From Symbiodinium natans (lineage: Eukaryota > Sar > Dinophyceae > Suessiales > Symbiodiniaceae): a stretch of DNA of 64,000 nt. The position numbers and the translations under genes are program-made. The notes under the pieces were generated by a model that did not search any database, was not told the DNA's origin, and saw only the letters and a list, made by a program, of their open reading frames with translations. The DNA lies in the NCBI GenBank assembly GCA_905221605.1, contig CAJNDS010001013.1:761765-825764 (forward strand), given 5' to 3'. Below are positions 47,801 through 57,427 of this stretch, in pieces (position 1 is the stretch's first letter; each line of letters opens with the position of its first letter).

Positions 47801-49029
47801 AGGATTATAACTATACTCCCCTTAGAACCTTAATAAACAAATATGTTTAATACCCTCTTGGGTTTTATATCAACAGACATAGAAGTAAGTCAAAGGGGCT
47901 TAAGGCGACTTTGCCTGCCACAAAACCCCAGGCTCTGACCTAGTAGCACAGGCCCGGGCTCCACAGACCTGGAAAACACACGTCCAGTCCCTCCACCCCC
48001 CGCCCCCCAATACTTGGAGGTTCATGGTACTTACTAACCAAGTATAACTGTACTTATAACCCTACTTATAATACACCTAAAGGGTTATCCCAATTGGTCA
48101 GTAAGTACCATGAACCTCCAAGTATTGCTCAGCTGTTCAACGGGTTGTCATGAGGGGCCACAGCCGCAGCTGATGCTCAACCACTGTCAACCGCATCTAT
48201 GGAATGCTGACGCGACGCCTTTGCTTAAGAGGCTACCTCTCCCCCCTCCTCCCTCTCCTCCTCCCCTCCTCCATCCCCCCTCCTCCCTCCCCCCCCTCCC
48301 CCCCCTCCCTCCCAGCTCTCGCCTTCCACTGCGGCTGTCGGCTGCCACAGCCACGAGGTCGCTGTTGACCAGTTGGACCTGGGAACGTGCACGGGGTAGC
48401 AGCAAACCCGAAGATAGGAACCACATGGCACGCTCAGTCTTCACCAGACATGCGCTCACCTATTTTTAATGTGCAGAGTTGTATATCTATCGGTCGATTC
48501 ACCTCTCTATCAACCTATACGGCCTAGGTAGGGTTTGGAATTTAGGGTACGGGGGTATGTGTTCAAAGACTACGAAGGTCGACAACCAGGTACCAAGCGC
48601 ATTCCTTCCTCTGCCGGCTTTCGTGTCCAGAGGCAGACTCACCTCAACCCCGAACTGGGAGTACACCGTGGGATGATCCCCCTTATGTTAACAGTCCTTA
48701 AAAGGGATTATAATAGGGGGTACTAGAATCCATTAAGGACTGCTAGAAAAGGGGGAACGTACCAAGCCCTGAAACTTCAATCCCTACACCACGAGCCACT
48801 GCACCCCTACCCTGAGAGCCCAGTGCCATAGTTGAGGAAGATACAGGGATGCTTACTATGACTTGCGATATACTCCCTGACTACCTTAGCCTTAGGACCC
48901 AAATCCTATTTAAACCCCCAAGCTCTCCCTCCCCCGCCCCCCCCCTCCCCAAGCCCTAAACCCTACGTAACCCCTAAACCCTGACCCTAACACCCCCCCC
49001 CAAAAAAAAAATATATATATATATATATG

Positions 49030-49092
<63 letters not shown>

Positions 49093-52000
49093 GAGAAAGA
49101 AATAACAATGATAAATCGACCAAAACAAAAAAAAATATATATATATATACATATATATTTATATATGTATAGATATATGTATGTGTGTATAAACAGCCCC
49201 TAAATGCCCCAAGTAGCCCCCGGGTCCATCGCGGCTTCGATGGTGTGGGTGACGTCCTGTGTCAGACCAGGTGCCGCTGCGTTTGGAGGTTTTTAGGGGC
49301 TGTTTAGGGTATAGGGTTTAGGGTTTAGGGTTTAGGGTTAGGGTTTAGGGTTTAGGGTTTAGGGTTTAGGGTTTAGGGTTTAGGGTTTAGGGTTTAGGGT
49401 TTAGGGTTTAGGGTTTAGGGTTTAGGGTTTAGGGTTTAGGGTTTAGGGTTTAGGGTTTAGGGTTTAGGGTTTAGTGTTTATGGTTTAGGGTTTAGGGTTT
49501 AGGGTTTAGGGTTTAGGGTTTAGGGTTTAGGGTTTAGGGTTTAGGGTTTAGGGTTTAGGGTTTAGGGTCTAGGGTTTGGGGCTTAGGGTCTAGGGTTTAG
49601 GGTTTAGGGTTTAGGGTTTAGGGTTTAGGGGTGTAGGGGTGTAGGGGTGTAGGGGTGTAGGGGTGTAGGGGTGTAGGGGTGTAGGGGTTTGGGGTTTGGG
49701 GTTCGGAAGGTTTAGGGTTTGGGGTTTGGGGAGTTGGGGGCTGAGGGTCTGGGACTCGGGGTCTGGGTTTAGGATTTGGGGTGGTTTAGGGTTTGGGGTT
49801 TAGTGTTTGGGGCTCAAGAACTCCTTTTTCGATGAAGGTTTCCTGCGCATTTCGCAAAAAGCAACTTTCAAGTAACGTAGCCGACACCAAGACAAAGGTG
49901 CAGGTGTTTCGGCAGATACGGTTGTAGGGCGAATGGCTACGGAAGGCGAGGTTAGATAAGGTTACGGCAAAGACGGACTGTCCTTACAGTCCAATAGTGC
50001 TAGGCTAGATGCATGCGGTTCGGTACAATGGACACCCACAGAGCCCAAAACCCCTTACCCCTTATTTAAGCAATACTCCTTAAACCATATGGGGATCCTT
50101 AATACGATTTAGGGATTATCCTTGTTTAAGGGGTATTATTGGGCTCTTTGGGCAAATGCTTAAAAAGGATGTCCCCACCGAGGCAAGGCTCAGGTCTGAG
50201 GAGCTGCGTGGTGAGCCGCGGCAAGTCGCGCGCGCGGGCTGCTTTAAGCCCTGTAAATTATAGCTTAATCCCTGTTCCCCGAGGAAGAAAAAAAGAATCT
50301 TTTGGTCCATATATAAGAAAGCCCATAACCCAAAAAGTAAAAGGGATCCCTAACACTGATCGAGATAGGATAGTTTGGGATGTTCCCCCTTGCACTAACA
50401 GTCCTTCATAGGGACGAGAATAGCAGGGGGTACGATAATCCCTGTTAAGGACCGTGGTATAAGGGGGACATCCCAAAAAGGATAGTGTTGGTTGCCGCAA
50501 GTGAGTGTGGCATGGAAAGCAAACGTGCACTAGCCTTGGAATGCATCTCAACTAGGACTTGCCAAGGAATGCCCCCAAAACAGAATTCCCAAAAAGGCAG
50601 CTGCACGTTCCGTTTCCACTTATCAGACCGCCCTGCTGACAAGACACATGCCAAAGCGGTAAGTAGGGAGGGATGCCTGCCCTGACGGCTAATCATTTTT
50701 GTCTCACCTTGGACCTGAGATCATCTCACCCTCAGCCCTAAGCATCCGCGCTATGCGTACTATGTCTCTGAAAAACGGATGACACTGGAAGGACAAGAGG
50801 TCTCTCAATGGCCCCTCAGCCCTACAGCCCTGAATCCTAAACCCTAAACCCTAAATCCTAAATCTCATGGGCTGTGTCCCGGATGGTGTCAACGAGGAAG
50901 AACTTCTTGGACAGAAGAAGGACCGAATTCCTCCGGAGGCACACGCAGACCCAGAAAACCAGGCAAACGTTCCCTAACCAGGCCTACTCCCTTCGTTCAG
51001 GAACATACCTTACACTATATACAGTAGGCATCCTCAACTTGATGTAAGCTGCTTTCTTAAAAAGGGGTATCGGGCTCTTCGGGTCTGGATGAAAGCTGAG
51101 GGTCGGGGGTTGCGGATTCGGGGTCAGTGTGGAGGGTTGAGGGTTTACGAAGAAGATTTCTGTATTCTAAACCCCTAAACCTACAAAATATTATAAGGCT
51201 GGAAGAACTCCAAGCCCTAGCGAAAACCAAAGCCCCAAAGCCCCCTCTCACCCAAAAGCCTAAAATCCCCCCCCCCCCCCCCTTTCTGCTATAACCCCAA
51301 ACCCCAAAACCCTTCCTTTCTGCTACAACCCTAGACCCTAAACCCTAAACCCTAAACCCTAAACCCTAAACCCCTGCTTTCTGCAGCTTGGAATCTGATC
51401 CCGCTTGCCATCCACGCTCTCAGGCAGTATGCAGCTGTAGCCTGCCCGCGTTGCAGTCTAAACCCCAAACCCTAAACCCTAAACCCTGAACCCTGAACCC
51501 GAAACCCGAAACCCTAAACCCTAACCTGAAAGACACTGAAACTTAAAACCTCAAAATCCTCAACCCCAACCCCTAAAAATGTCCCCACAGACCCTCTTCC
51601 TTGAATTGCAAAGGTCTTCCTGGGACCCTCTTGACCTACGCTTCAAAAGGGTATTTACTACTAAACTGTAGGCAAATAAGCGTCCCAGGTTGGGTGCTTG
51701 GATCCTAGACCCCAAACCCAAATCCCAAACCCTAAACTTAAACCCTACACCCTCATCCCGAAACCCTAAACCCTAAACCCTAAACCCTAAACCCTAAACC
51801 CCAAACCCCAAACCCTAAACCCTAAACCCTAAACAGTTCAGGGATCCCACTCTCGTCAAGCTGCTCTTCGTCAAGGGGGAGTGCTGGAAGAAGTCGAAGA
51901 ACGTGGCCGCGACTTCTTGCAGGCAGAGGACATCGGCCTCTGGTTCACAGGGTTCACAGGGTTCAAAAGGTTGTTAGGGTTTAGGGCTTAGCGTTTTGGG

Positions 52001-53095
52001 GTCTAGGGTTTGGGGTTTAGGGTTTAGGGTTTGGGGTTTAGGGTTTAGGGTTTAGGGTTGAGGGTTTAGGGTTTAGGGTTTGGGGTTTAGGGTTTAGGGT
52101 TTAGGGTTTAGGATAGGGTTTAGGGATTAGGGTTTAGGGTTTAGGGTTTAGGGTTTGGGGCTTATGGTTTAGGGTTTAGGGGCTTGGGTTGGGGCCCTCA
52201 ACCGTAAACCAAAACGGGAGAGTTTCGGGGTTCCCCACACCGCTAAGGTTCGGTAGCAGACTCGTATAGGCTTTAAGCACCAGAACAGAGGGCTTATCAT
52301 GAATGGATGCCTCTTTCTTAAATATGGGGTCTAAGGTTTACAGCTTATACAGGGCTTGGGGCTCTCTCTGTGCCAGATTCAGCACCCTCGCCATGAAGGA
52401 GCGCAGCCCGCATTCTTTCATACCGGCTTTTCGGGAGAGGACTCTGCGACACTGGTCTGAAACACCTGTGGTTGGAAGGATAGATAGCGCGGCGGCCAAC
52501 CGGCAGCAGACACGCGCGAAGTGACCCCGAGGTGCATGAATGCAGCATGTTCCCCCTTTCTTCGCTGGATTGTCACGTGCCCTTTCACTCCTTCTGCCTG
52601 GGGCGATCTTGGGGTGCTCCATTCCTCGATGATCAATGCGCCACTTCCGCTCTGAGTTCTCAACTTAGGGTTTAGGGTTTAGGGCTCAGGGCGGGCAGCG
52701 GATAAACCCCTAAACCCTAAACCCTAAACCCTAAACCCTAAACCCTAAACCCCATCTACACCCCCCCAAAAAACCTAAACGCTTGGACTAGGGTCTTTTC
52801 CTTCATCAGGAGGTATTGGTTTCTCTGAGTACACTCGCACCCTAAACCCTAAACCCCAAACCCTAGACCCTAGACCCTAAACCCTAAATCCTAAACCCTA
52901 AACCCTAAACCCTAAACCCTAAACCCTAAACCCTAAACCCCAAACCCTAACTAAGCCCTAAACCCTAAACCACAAACCCTAACTAAACCCTAAACCAAAC
53001 AAATGACGAGCCGCAGTTCCGTAGGCCGTCTCGAGGATCTCGACCGTCCGCTGCGTCTTGCACCGGAAGAGCTTGTCGACTCGCAGGCGCGCTTC
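35807..53095 (-). CDS. Endonuclease/exonuclease/phosphatase (EEP) family protein, many exons
   Basis: Minus strand. Well-supported exons: 51937-51851 (ADVLCLQEVAATFFDFF), 50930-about 50864 (NSVLLLSKKFF), about 47640-47603 (YLLASFHGDTAG), 46954-46893 (RLTKPLLAAVGKAAQDAVP), 44871-44793 (HTLILGLDANAYIQGG), 42437-42393 (VKQLGLATCFGDDPR), 41695-41636 (TTCCARTSLQPQLNKA), 38118-38073 (ITFRSDQLRVL), 36206-36129 (VKDNTGQLAFEASVNFPT), 35860-35807 (DFPSDHAIVAALL, TGA). EEP hallmarks are visible: the metal-binding LQE near the N-terminus, a LDAN motif in the GDxN position, and the C-terminal SDH with catalytic His. The blocks FHGDT, LDAN-Y, ART-LQPQLNKA, KDNTG and FPSDHA recall an EEP group I know from phytoplankton predictions. 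Substrate unknown. Tentative extra exons are listed separately. The N-terminus is not located. Confidence 0.8.
36212..36314. mobile_element. CTTAGTTGTCCAGTAA element, copy 2, beside an EEP exon
   Basis: Starts CTTAGTTGTCCAGTAAGC, ends CTCTACTACTAAG. On the minus strand its end lies 5 bp before the exon at 36206, so the intron terminates right after this element (CTAAGCTTAG|GTT). Confidence 0.75.
36645..36759. mobile_element. CTTGGTAGCCCAG family copy
   Basis: Starts CTTGATAGTCTAGCAAACC, ends TGTACTACCAAG, and contains AAGGGTACCCTTGTTGGGG and AAGGGAACCCAAAACTC. In the EEP gene. Confidence 0.65.
38405..39350. repeat. Compound repeat with GTTTAAGCTGGGGTT and TCAGTACTAAAAAAT modules
   Basis: Module 1 (GGGTTTAAGCTGGGGTT to GGGCCCGTAGAGGCCC) recurs at about 38409, 38858 and 38967, with a partial copy at 38750. 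Module 2 (CTTTTGGTGGCTCT, TTCCTGG, AAAACCATCGA, TTTTTCATTGCGGGC) recurs at about 38551, 39047 and 39250. It lies in the EEP gene between the 41636 and 38118 exons. Confidence 0.7.
39351..39720. other. GC-rich GGCCC low-complexity stretch
   Basis: Dense GGCCC/GGGCC runs follow the compound repeat. Frames are open on both strands for over 130 codons, but composition alone explains this. I see no domain. Confidence 0.5.
39945..40275. repeat. Long TTTAGGG array in the EEP gene
   Basis: More than 40 units with blocks of TTTCGGG, TTCAGGG and TCTAGGG; ends at a TACATGGTCCCT element. Confidence 0.9.
40302..40457. mobile_element. TACATGGTCCCT inverted-repeat element
   Basis: Starts TTAGGGTAGTCACATGGTCC and ends TATGCAACTACCC, with internal CAACCCAAGGGCCCATAC. 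It sits at the edge of a TTTAGGG tract in the EEP gene. Confidence 0.65.
40605..40770 (-). CDS. Two exon-like fragments within the EEP gene
   Basis: Minus strand: after TGCAG at about 40753 an open frame reads VTEIQKICDLGRVQDIVERS. After a short TTTAGGG tract, about 40664-40610 reads KSLRLKPPTPQENKFE. Both are repeat-free and codon-like but do not match a block I recall for the family. Confidence 0.3.
41136..41246. mobile_element. ACTTGGAGGTTCATGG family, diverged copy
   Basis: TTATATGTAGGGTTATAAG on the left and CCTACTTATAACTACTCATG with AACCTCTAAG on the right. In the EEP gene. Confidence 0.55.
41240..41325 (-). CDS. Exon-like fragment within the EEP gene
   Basis: Minus strand reads VNAGEAISYKDRVSLGPLAL, located right after the LQPQLNKA exon, where the family has a linker leading to a K-D-x-I-x-F segment. 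The fit is loose and the borders are unresolved. Confidence 0.3.
42934..43040. mobile_element. ACTTGGAGGTTCATGG family copy
   Basis: TACTTGGAGGTTCGTGGGTA on the left; the right arm is reduced to CTTATAACCGTACTCATG. In the EEP gene. Confidence 0.6.
43545..43640 (-). CDS. Exon-like fragment within the EEP gene
   Basis: Minus strand reads HDLHSTWSVDKDSSFFRLAI then GTDSRPG in a repeat-free stretch between the LDAN exon and the ATCFGDD exon. It has no match I recognise. It may be an extra exon or intron content. Confidence 0.25.
46195..46275 (-). pseudogene. Possible degenerate copy of the EEP LDAN exon
   Basis: Minus strand reads VLQASDGHFCVLMGPNFNLEA, resembling the HTLILGLDANAY segment of the real exon at 44793-44871. 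It sits in the intron between the RLTKP exon and that exon. If real, it is a duplicated and decayed exon. The similarity is short. Confidence 0.25.
46331..46425. mobile_element. TACATGGTCCCT element, 5' part only
   Basis: TTAGGGTAGTTACATGGTCC and GAGGACCCCTCATCATATACC match the 40302 copy; the right part is lost. In the EEP gene. Confidence 0.5.
46495..46613. mobile_element. ACTTGGAGGTTCATGG family copy
   Basis: GAGAGGTTCACGGGTAATTC on the left and CACTACCCGTGAACCTCC with AAGTAG on the right. In the EEP gene. Confidence 0.7.
46812..46880. repeat. GGTATATATCGGG repeat, copy 1
   Basis: AAGGTATATATCGGGCTTAT, GGGGAATAAGACTAAGGG and CACTTCTAGGGGTCCCTC match, in reverse, the region 61097-61225. 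Confidence 0.55.
47228..47412. repeat. TTTAGGG array in the EEP gene
   Basis: About 26 units. A further array lies at 47686-47805, on the other side of the FHGDT exon. Confidence 0.9.
48009..48126. mobile_element. ACTTGGAGGTTCATGG family copy with perfect arms
   Basis: AATACTTGGAGGTTCATGG on the left and CCATGAACCTCCAAGTATT on the right pair perfectly and extend through GTACTTACT/AGTAAGTAC. In the EEP gene. Confidence 0.8.
48570..48672 (-). CDS. Exon-like fragment next to a GGGATGTTCC inverted-repeat element
   Basis: Minus strand reads PTVYSQFGVEVSLPLDTKAG followed by RGRNALGTW without stops. It contains GAG|GTGAGT, a good donor, after YSQFGVE. It abuts the inverted-repeat element at 48669-48764. 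It may be an EEP exon or intron sequence. Confidence 0.25.
48669..48764. mobile_element. GGGATGTTCC inverted-repeat element, copy 2
   Basis: Starts TGGGATGATCCCCCTTATG, ends AAAGGGGGAACGTACCA, with the shared core AACAGTCCTTAA / TTAAGGACTG. No clear target duplication. It lies in the EEP gene. Confidence 0.7.
49020..49095. repeat. TA and AAT microsatellites
   Basis: A TA run followed by about 20 AAT units, then a second TA run at 49135-49165. Confidence 0.95.
49215..49285 (-). CDS. Tentative internal exon of the EEP gene
   Basis: Minus-strand reading NAAAPGLTQDVTHTIEAAMD lies between the NSVLLLSKKFF exon and the FHGDT exon, where the EEP chain still lacks residues. It is repeat-free and codon-like, but splice borders were not fixed. 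Confidence 0.35.
49310..49690. repeat. TTTAGGG array passing into GGGGTGTA octamers
   Basis: About 43 TTTAGGG units, then eight GGGGTGTA units (49629-49690). In the EEP gene. Confidence 0.9.
50040..50152. mobile_element. AGAGCCCAA inverted-repeat element
   Basis: AGAGCCCAAAACCCCTTACC on the left pairs with AAGGGGTATTATTGGGCTCT on the right; TTATTTAAG and TTGTTTAAGG also pair. Related sequence occurs near 51005-51085 and 41020-41090. In the EEP gene. Confidence 0.65.
50374..50477. mobile_element. GGGATGTTCC inverted-repeat element, copy 3, TSD AGGATAG
   Basis: Starts TTTGGGATGTTCCCCCTTGC, ends AAGGGGGACATCCCAAA. AGGATAG is directly repeated on the two sides (one extra A on the right). It lies in an intron of the EEP gene. 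Confidence 0.8.
53005..53095 (-). CDS. Tentative N-terminal exon of the EEP gene
   Basis: An open minus-strand frame free of telomere repeat reads RLRVDKLFRCKTQRTVEILE then TAYGTAARH. A run of the type R-x-DKL-(x)n-I-L just before the ADVLCLQEV block is typical of EEP N-termini, so this is probably the preceding exon. Exact borders were not resolved. It is bounded by CCCTAAA and TTTAGGG tracts. Confidence 0.45.
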
Positions 53096-53099
53096 TTTT

Positions 53100-53575
53100 G
53101 AAGGGGGTTTAGGGTTTAGGGTTTAGGGTTAAGGGTTTAGGGTATAGGGTATAGGGTATAGGGTTTAGGGTTTAGGGTTTAGGGTTTAGGGTTTAGGGTT
53201 TAGGGTTTAGGGTTTAGGGTTTAGGGTTTAGGGTTTAGGGTTTAGGGTTTAGGGGTTTAGGGTTTAGGGTTTAGGGTTAGGGTGTAGGGTGCTTCTGTTG
53301 GGGGGGGGGGGGGGGGGGGGGGTTATTGCGGTTTGGGGTTTGAGGTGTAGGGTTTAGGGTATATGTGGGTGGGGCTATCGTGGGGTTTAGGGTTTAGGGT
53401 ATATATTTATATAAGGTTTTAGTGTTTAGGGTTTAGGGTTTAGGGTTTGTATGGGGTTTAGGGTTTAGGGTTTAGGGTTTAGGGTTTAGGGTTTAGGGTT
53501 TAGGGTTTAGGGTTTAGGGCGTAGGGTGTAGGGTTTAGGGTTTAGGGTTTAGGGTTAGGGTTTAGGGTTCAGGCT
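53100..53575. repeat. TTTAGGG arrays with internal G-run
   Basis: Arrays at 53100-53290 and 53440-53570 flank a long G-run (about 53300-53321) and short unique sequence. This is the stretch just upstream of the first EEP exon candidate. Confidence 0.9.
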
Positions 53576-53578
53576 CAC

Positions 53579-53630
53579 ATGTGCAGCGCAAAAAGAACAA
53601 AGGCGAGGCCGAAAACGACCACTTGAGGGT
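53579..53630 (-). CDS. Short exon with membrane segment and strong GTGAGC donor
   Basis: Minus strand reads PQVVVFGLAFVLFALH and then CACAT|GTGAGCCTG. The hydrophobic run suggests a transmembrane helix. It could belong to the gene upstream of EEP or to an EEP signal anchor. Confidence 0.35.
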
Positions 53631-53853
53631 TTAGGGTTTAGGATTTAGGGGTTAGGGTTTAAGTAGGTTTTGTCTCTTTTTTAGGAAGGGGGAGCTTTGG
53701 GCAACAGGTTTGGGGACGCTTTGTGATCACTAACAAGCCGCTTTAAAACCTAAGCCCTAAAACCCCCTGGTCTGCTTCAGGTTTAGGGTTTGGGGTTTAG
53801 GGTTCAAGGTTGGGGGTTTAGGGTTTAGGGTTTGGGGATTAGGGTTTAGGGTT

Positions 53854-53954
53854 TAGGGATGTTCCCCCGTATACTAACAGTCCTTAATCGGGACTACGGT
53901 ACCCTCCATTATAATCCTATTCAGGACTGTTAGTATCAGGGGGAACATCCCAAA
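53854..53954. mobile_element. GGGATGTTCC inverted-repeat element, copy 4
   Basis: Starts TAGGGATGTTCCCCCGTATA, ends CAGGGGGAACATCCCAAA. The left end is fused to a TTTAGGG tract, so it inserted into, or was invaded by, telomere-type repeat. Confidence 0.75.
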
Positions 53955-54214
53955 TCTAGCGTTTCCCGAGCCCCAAAACCCGAAAAGCTTCAGGGGACGA
54001 AAAGGTAGCCCAGAGAGCCCCAGCACCTCTTCCTGAACGATATAGGGATCCGCTGATTCTGATTTAAGCGATACGTTGCATAGTTAAGGGGCCTATCTTG
54101 GGGCCCCAGAACTAAACCCTAAACCCCAAACCCCAAACCCCAACCCTAAATTTAAACCCCAACCCTAAACCCCAAACCCTACACCCTAAGGGTGGCAACT
54201 TCGGGCCCCCATGA

Positions 54215-54298
54215 ACCGAGGCGCAGATGCGGCTCTTCACAACCTGCCAGGACCCATCCGCCGAGCAGTGGTGCCTCGCCAGCGCGCTGGGCAGCTTA
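54215..54298 (-). CDS. Exon-like fragment, unidentified
   Basis: Minus strand reads SALARHHCSADGSWQVVKSR then ICASVHG. Repeat-free, GC-rich, ends at a TTTAGGG array. Confidence 0.25.
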
Positions 54299-54425
54299 GG
54301 GTTTAGGGTTTAGGGTTTAGGGTTTAGGGTTTAGGGTTTAGGGTTTAGGGTTTAGGGTTTAGGGTTTAGGGTTTAGGGTTTAGGGTTTAGGGTTTAGGGT
54401 TTAGGGCGTAGGGTGTAGGGTTTAG
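54297..54425. repeat. TTTAGGG array
   Basis: About 16 units between two exon-like fragments. Confidence 0.9.
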
Positions 54426-54442
54426 GGATTAGGGTTTAGGGT

Positions 54443-54634
54443 TTATAGGGGGGTTTCCGAAGATCGGGGCATGGCGAGCGCGGTGAGACAGCAGCTCGAT
54501 TCTAAAGTTACAGCATCAGCGACCACGGTTTTGCACCCATGTATAGCGGCTTTGCACAGCTTTCCCAAAACCGTCAGTTCCACCACACTTGATCCGACGT
54601 CCGGGCAAACGCGCATGATGTCTAGAAGAGCCAA
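54443..54634 (-). CDS. Exon-like fragment of about 60 residues, unidentified
   Basis: The minus strand is open from LLDIMRVCPDVGSSVVELTV through LGKLCKAAIHGCKTVVADAV to SSCCLTALAM. The composition looks like a globular protein. The plus strand is also open for 60 codons, so strand is uncertain. Confidence 0.35.
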   Translation of the reverse strand: MALLDIMRVCPDVGSSVVELTVLGKLCKAAIHGCKTVVADAVTLESSCCLTALAMPRSSETPL

Positions 54635-54799
54635 TCACGAATAGGCACCCTAAACCCTAAACCCTAAACCCTAAACCCTAAACCCTAAACCCTAAACCCT
54701 TAAACCCTTAAACCCTAAACCCTAAACCCTAAACCCTAAACCCTAAACCCAAAGGCTTTCTAAGCAAGCCTTGACCCGGTTAAGGACGTCGGTCTTGCT

Positions 54800-54870
54800 G
54801 TCTCACACAAGTGCACGACCGCGGCGTGCTCGAGCAGTTGCATCAGGCGGCCATACGACAGCGCTCTAGC
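54800..54870 (-). CDS. Exon-like fragment, unidentified
   Basis: Minus strand reads RALSYGRLMQLLEHAAVVHL then CE. Bounded by a CCCTAAA tract and a T-run/G-run junction. Confidence 0.3.
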
Positions 54871-55239
54871 TGTTTTTTTTTTTGGGGGGGGGGGGGGGGT
54901 TCAGGGTTATAGGGGGTTTCCGAAGGGCTACCTTATCATTGTTTTTTTTTTTTGGGGGGGGGGGGGGGGGGACAAGGGTATTTTGGGGTGTACAACCGGG
55001 TACCCCTCATCTGAGAAATGCCCATCTTGGGTTTGTGGGACATTAGGGTTTAGGCTTTCGGGCTTAGGGCTGAGCAGGGGCCTTAATAATCAGAATAGGG
55101 TTTTAGAGGGGTTCTTGTAAGTAGAATGGCAGAGGGACCATAAGAGAATCCCATTCCGGACCCCTACAGTACCTGCCCTAAACCCTAAACCCTAAACCCT
55201 AAACCCTAAACCCTAAACCCTAAACCCTAAACCCTGCAT

Positions 55240-55335
55240 TGGTCTTCAAGTCCCTGAGCCCCTCAAACTTCGCCGAGCTGCATTAGGTGCACCATCACAG
55301 CATCCTCGGGCTTCGGGCTTTCAAAGGTCTAGGGC
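55240..55335 (-). CDS. Exon-like fragment, unidentified
   Basis: Minus strand reads ESPKPEDAVMVHLMQLGEV followed by TGA; loosely similar to the LMQLLEHAAVV fragment at 54800. Confidence 0.25.
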
Positions 55336-56164
55336 CCAGGTTTAGGAGTTCTGGGTTTGGCTAAACCCTAAACCCTAAACCCTAAACCCTAAACCCTAAA
55401 CCCTAAACTCTTAGTTAAAGGAAACACCTGGACGAGGATGGAAGGTCAATTTTTGTCGAGCTTCTTGTCCGGAATTAAGGTTCAGGTTCGAGGGTTTGAG
55501 GGTTGGGCCCGTACCTCACCCCTGCAAGGTATTGCAAGATAACCCATTTCGGGGCTACATAATAGGGTTTGTGGTTTAGGGTTTAGGGTTTTAATGTTGG
55601 ACTGGCTTTAGTGGGAGGGGGCACTATTATGCGATGTTCCGGAAACCTTATAGGGGACCCCCCCATTGATAGGGTGGGCCTCAATAATGCGATGTTTGCC
55701 GGCCGGGGTTGAAGGGTGGGGGGCCGGGGAGCCAAAAACTAAAAACAGTTTTGAATAAGAAGCTCCGGAGTTTTTTGGTGTCCAGCCTTATTTAAATTCT
55801 TTTTAAAATTTCATTACGAAACAGGCCCCCAAACAATTTTCCAAGGGAGTAGCCCACGAGCTGCCCTGATTCGCTTTAGCAAGTTGTTTCGGTGGTCCGC
55901 ATTTATGCGGAGCCCCGGCGACCGCGGAGCTACAAAGCCTGGAAAGCTTAGACCCTCAAGCTTCAAGGCTTCCCCTCAACCCTCGACCCCTAGCCGCCCT
56001 ACCCCCAGCCCCGTCCCAGCCCCAGCCCACACTATTCAGGATCCCCGAAAACCCCAAAATTGTTTGGGGGGGGGGGGGGGGGGGGGGGGGGCCCCTACGT
56101 ACTAAAGCGAGTCCAACATTAGAGGATCCGGATTCCCCAGCTCCCTGTCAAGAACCAGTAAGAT

Positions 56165-56265
56165 CCAAACCTGGAACCGGGACCCCGTATATACCCCTTA
56201 TACACCCTACACAACCCAAGGGCCCATACTTCAGAACCGCTTATCGGAGGTAAGGAACCATCTCG
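56165..56265. mobile_element. TACATGGTCCCT element, internal and right part
   Basis: GACCCCGTATATACCCCTTA, CAACCCAAGGGCCCATAC and CGGAGGTAAGGAACCATC match the 40302 copy; the left end is diverged. Confidence 0.55.
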
Positions 56266-57427
56266 GAAAAAATACACATGCCCCAGAGGGCGGGTTTAGG
56301 GTTTAGGGTTTAGGGTTTAGGGTTTAGGGTTTAGGGCTTAGGGTTTAGGGTTTAGGGTTTAGGGTTTAGAGTTTAGAGTTTAGGGTTTAGGGTTTAGGGT
56401 TTAGGGTTAGGGTTTAGGGTTCGGGGTTTAGGGTTTAGGGCTTAGGGTTCGGTGTTTAGGGTTTAGGGCTTAGGGTTTAGGGTTTAGGGTTTGGGGTTTG
56501 GGGCTTCGGGCTTAGGGCTTAGGGCTTAGGGCTTAGGGCTTGGGGTTTAGGGCGTAGCACTTAAAGGGAAACCTGAGGAATGTCTCTTCGTGGGCCCAGG
56601 TTCGAAGATGGCTTGGCAAAGAATCTGCAGAGGTATGGCCTTGCATGCAAATTGAGCTTGCGGGGGTTTAGGAGTTGGGTTTAGGGTTGAGGGTTTAGGG
56701 TTTAGGATTTGGGGTTTTGGAGGGCGCACGCATCACTACAGGAGATGAGGCCTATGCAGATGAGGTCAACCCGAAAACCTGAACGAGGTCATTCAAGAAA
56801 TGCGCCTTCCCCCTACTGCTCAGGGCTCAGGGCTTAAACGTCTCGGGCTTGTTGACCTGCACCGTCATCAGAGCCACAAAAACCCACCCTTAAGGAGCAC
56901 AGGCACGCTCTGCGGGCGATGGCAAGAATGCTTCTGGGGGTTTATGGTTAGGGTTTAGGGTTCAGGGTATGTTTTCTGGGGGTAAGCGCGCAAATTGCTC
57001 CTTTCCTCTTTCTCGTACTTGGCATTGGTCCGTTCTGATACATTGACATTGGCAAAGGCCCTTCGGCATAGAGCCTGACACCTGCTCTTTCACACTCTCT
57101 GTAGGTTCTGGGCTTAAGGTTTGGATCCTGCTGGCAAGCCATTTGGGACACGGGCGTTGCCTCGCGGCACAGGCGACGCTTAATGCACAAATCCCAGCCA
57201 AGCTCTCATGACAATTAACTTCTCCCACAAGCAAGAAATGACAAGGCACAACCAAGCAATGAAAAGGTTCAACCTTCTTGTTCTTATCCTAGGTCCCAGA
57301 GCAAGCTTGGAATCAGCAGTGGAGCTCTAAGGGAACCTCACCCACTAAAACGGGGTTGGGGGCCCACTGTAGGTCCCAGCCTTAAGGAAGATGGCTCGAA
57401 AAAAAAGCTCAACGATAGGCTGGATAA

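Noticed and set aside
48110-48469. Plus-strand ORF of 119 codons with a Pro-rich middle
   Set aside because: The middle is a CCTCCC low-complexity run and the start lies in an inverted-repeat element; both strands are open.
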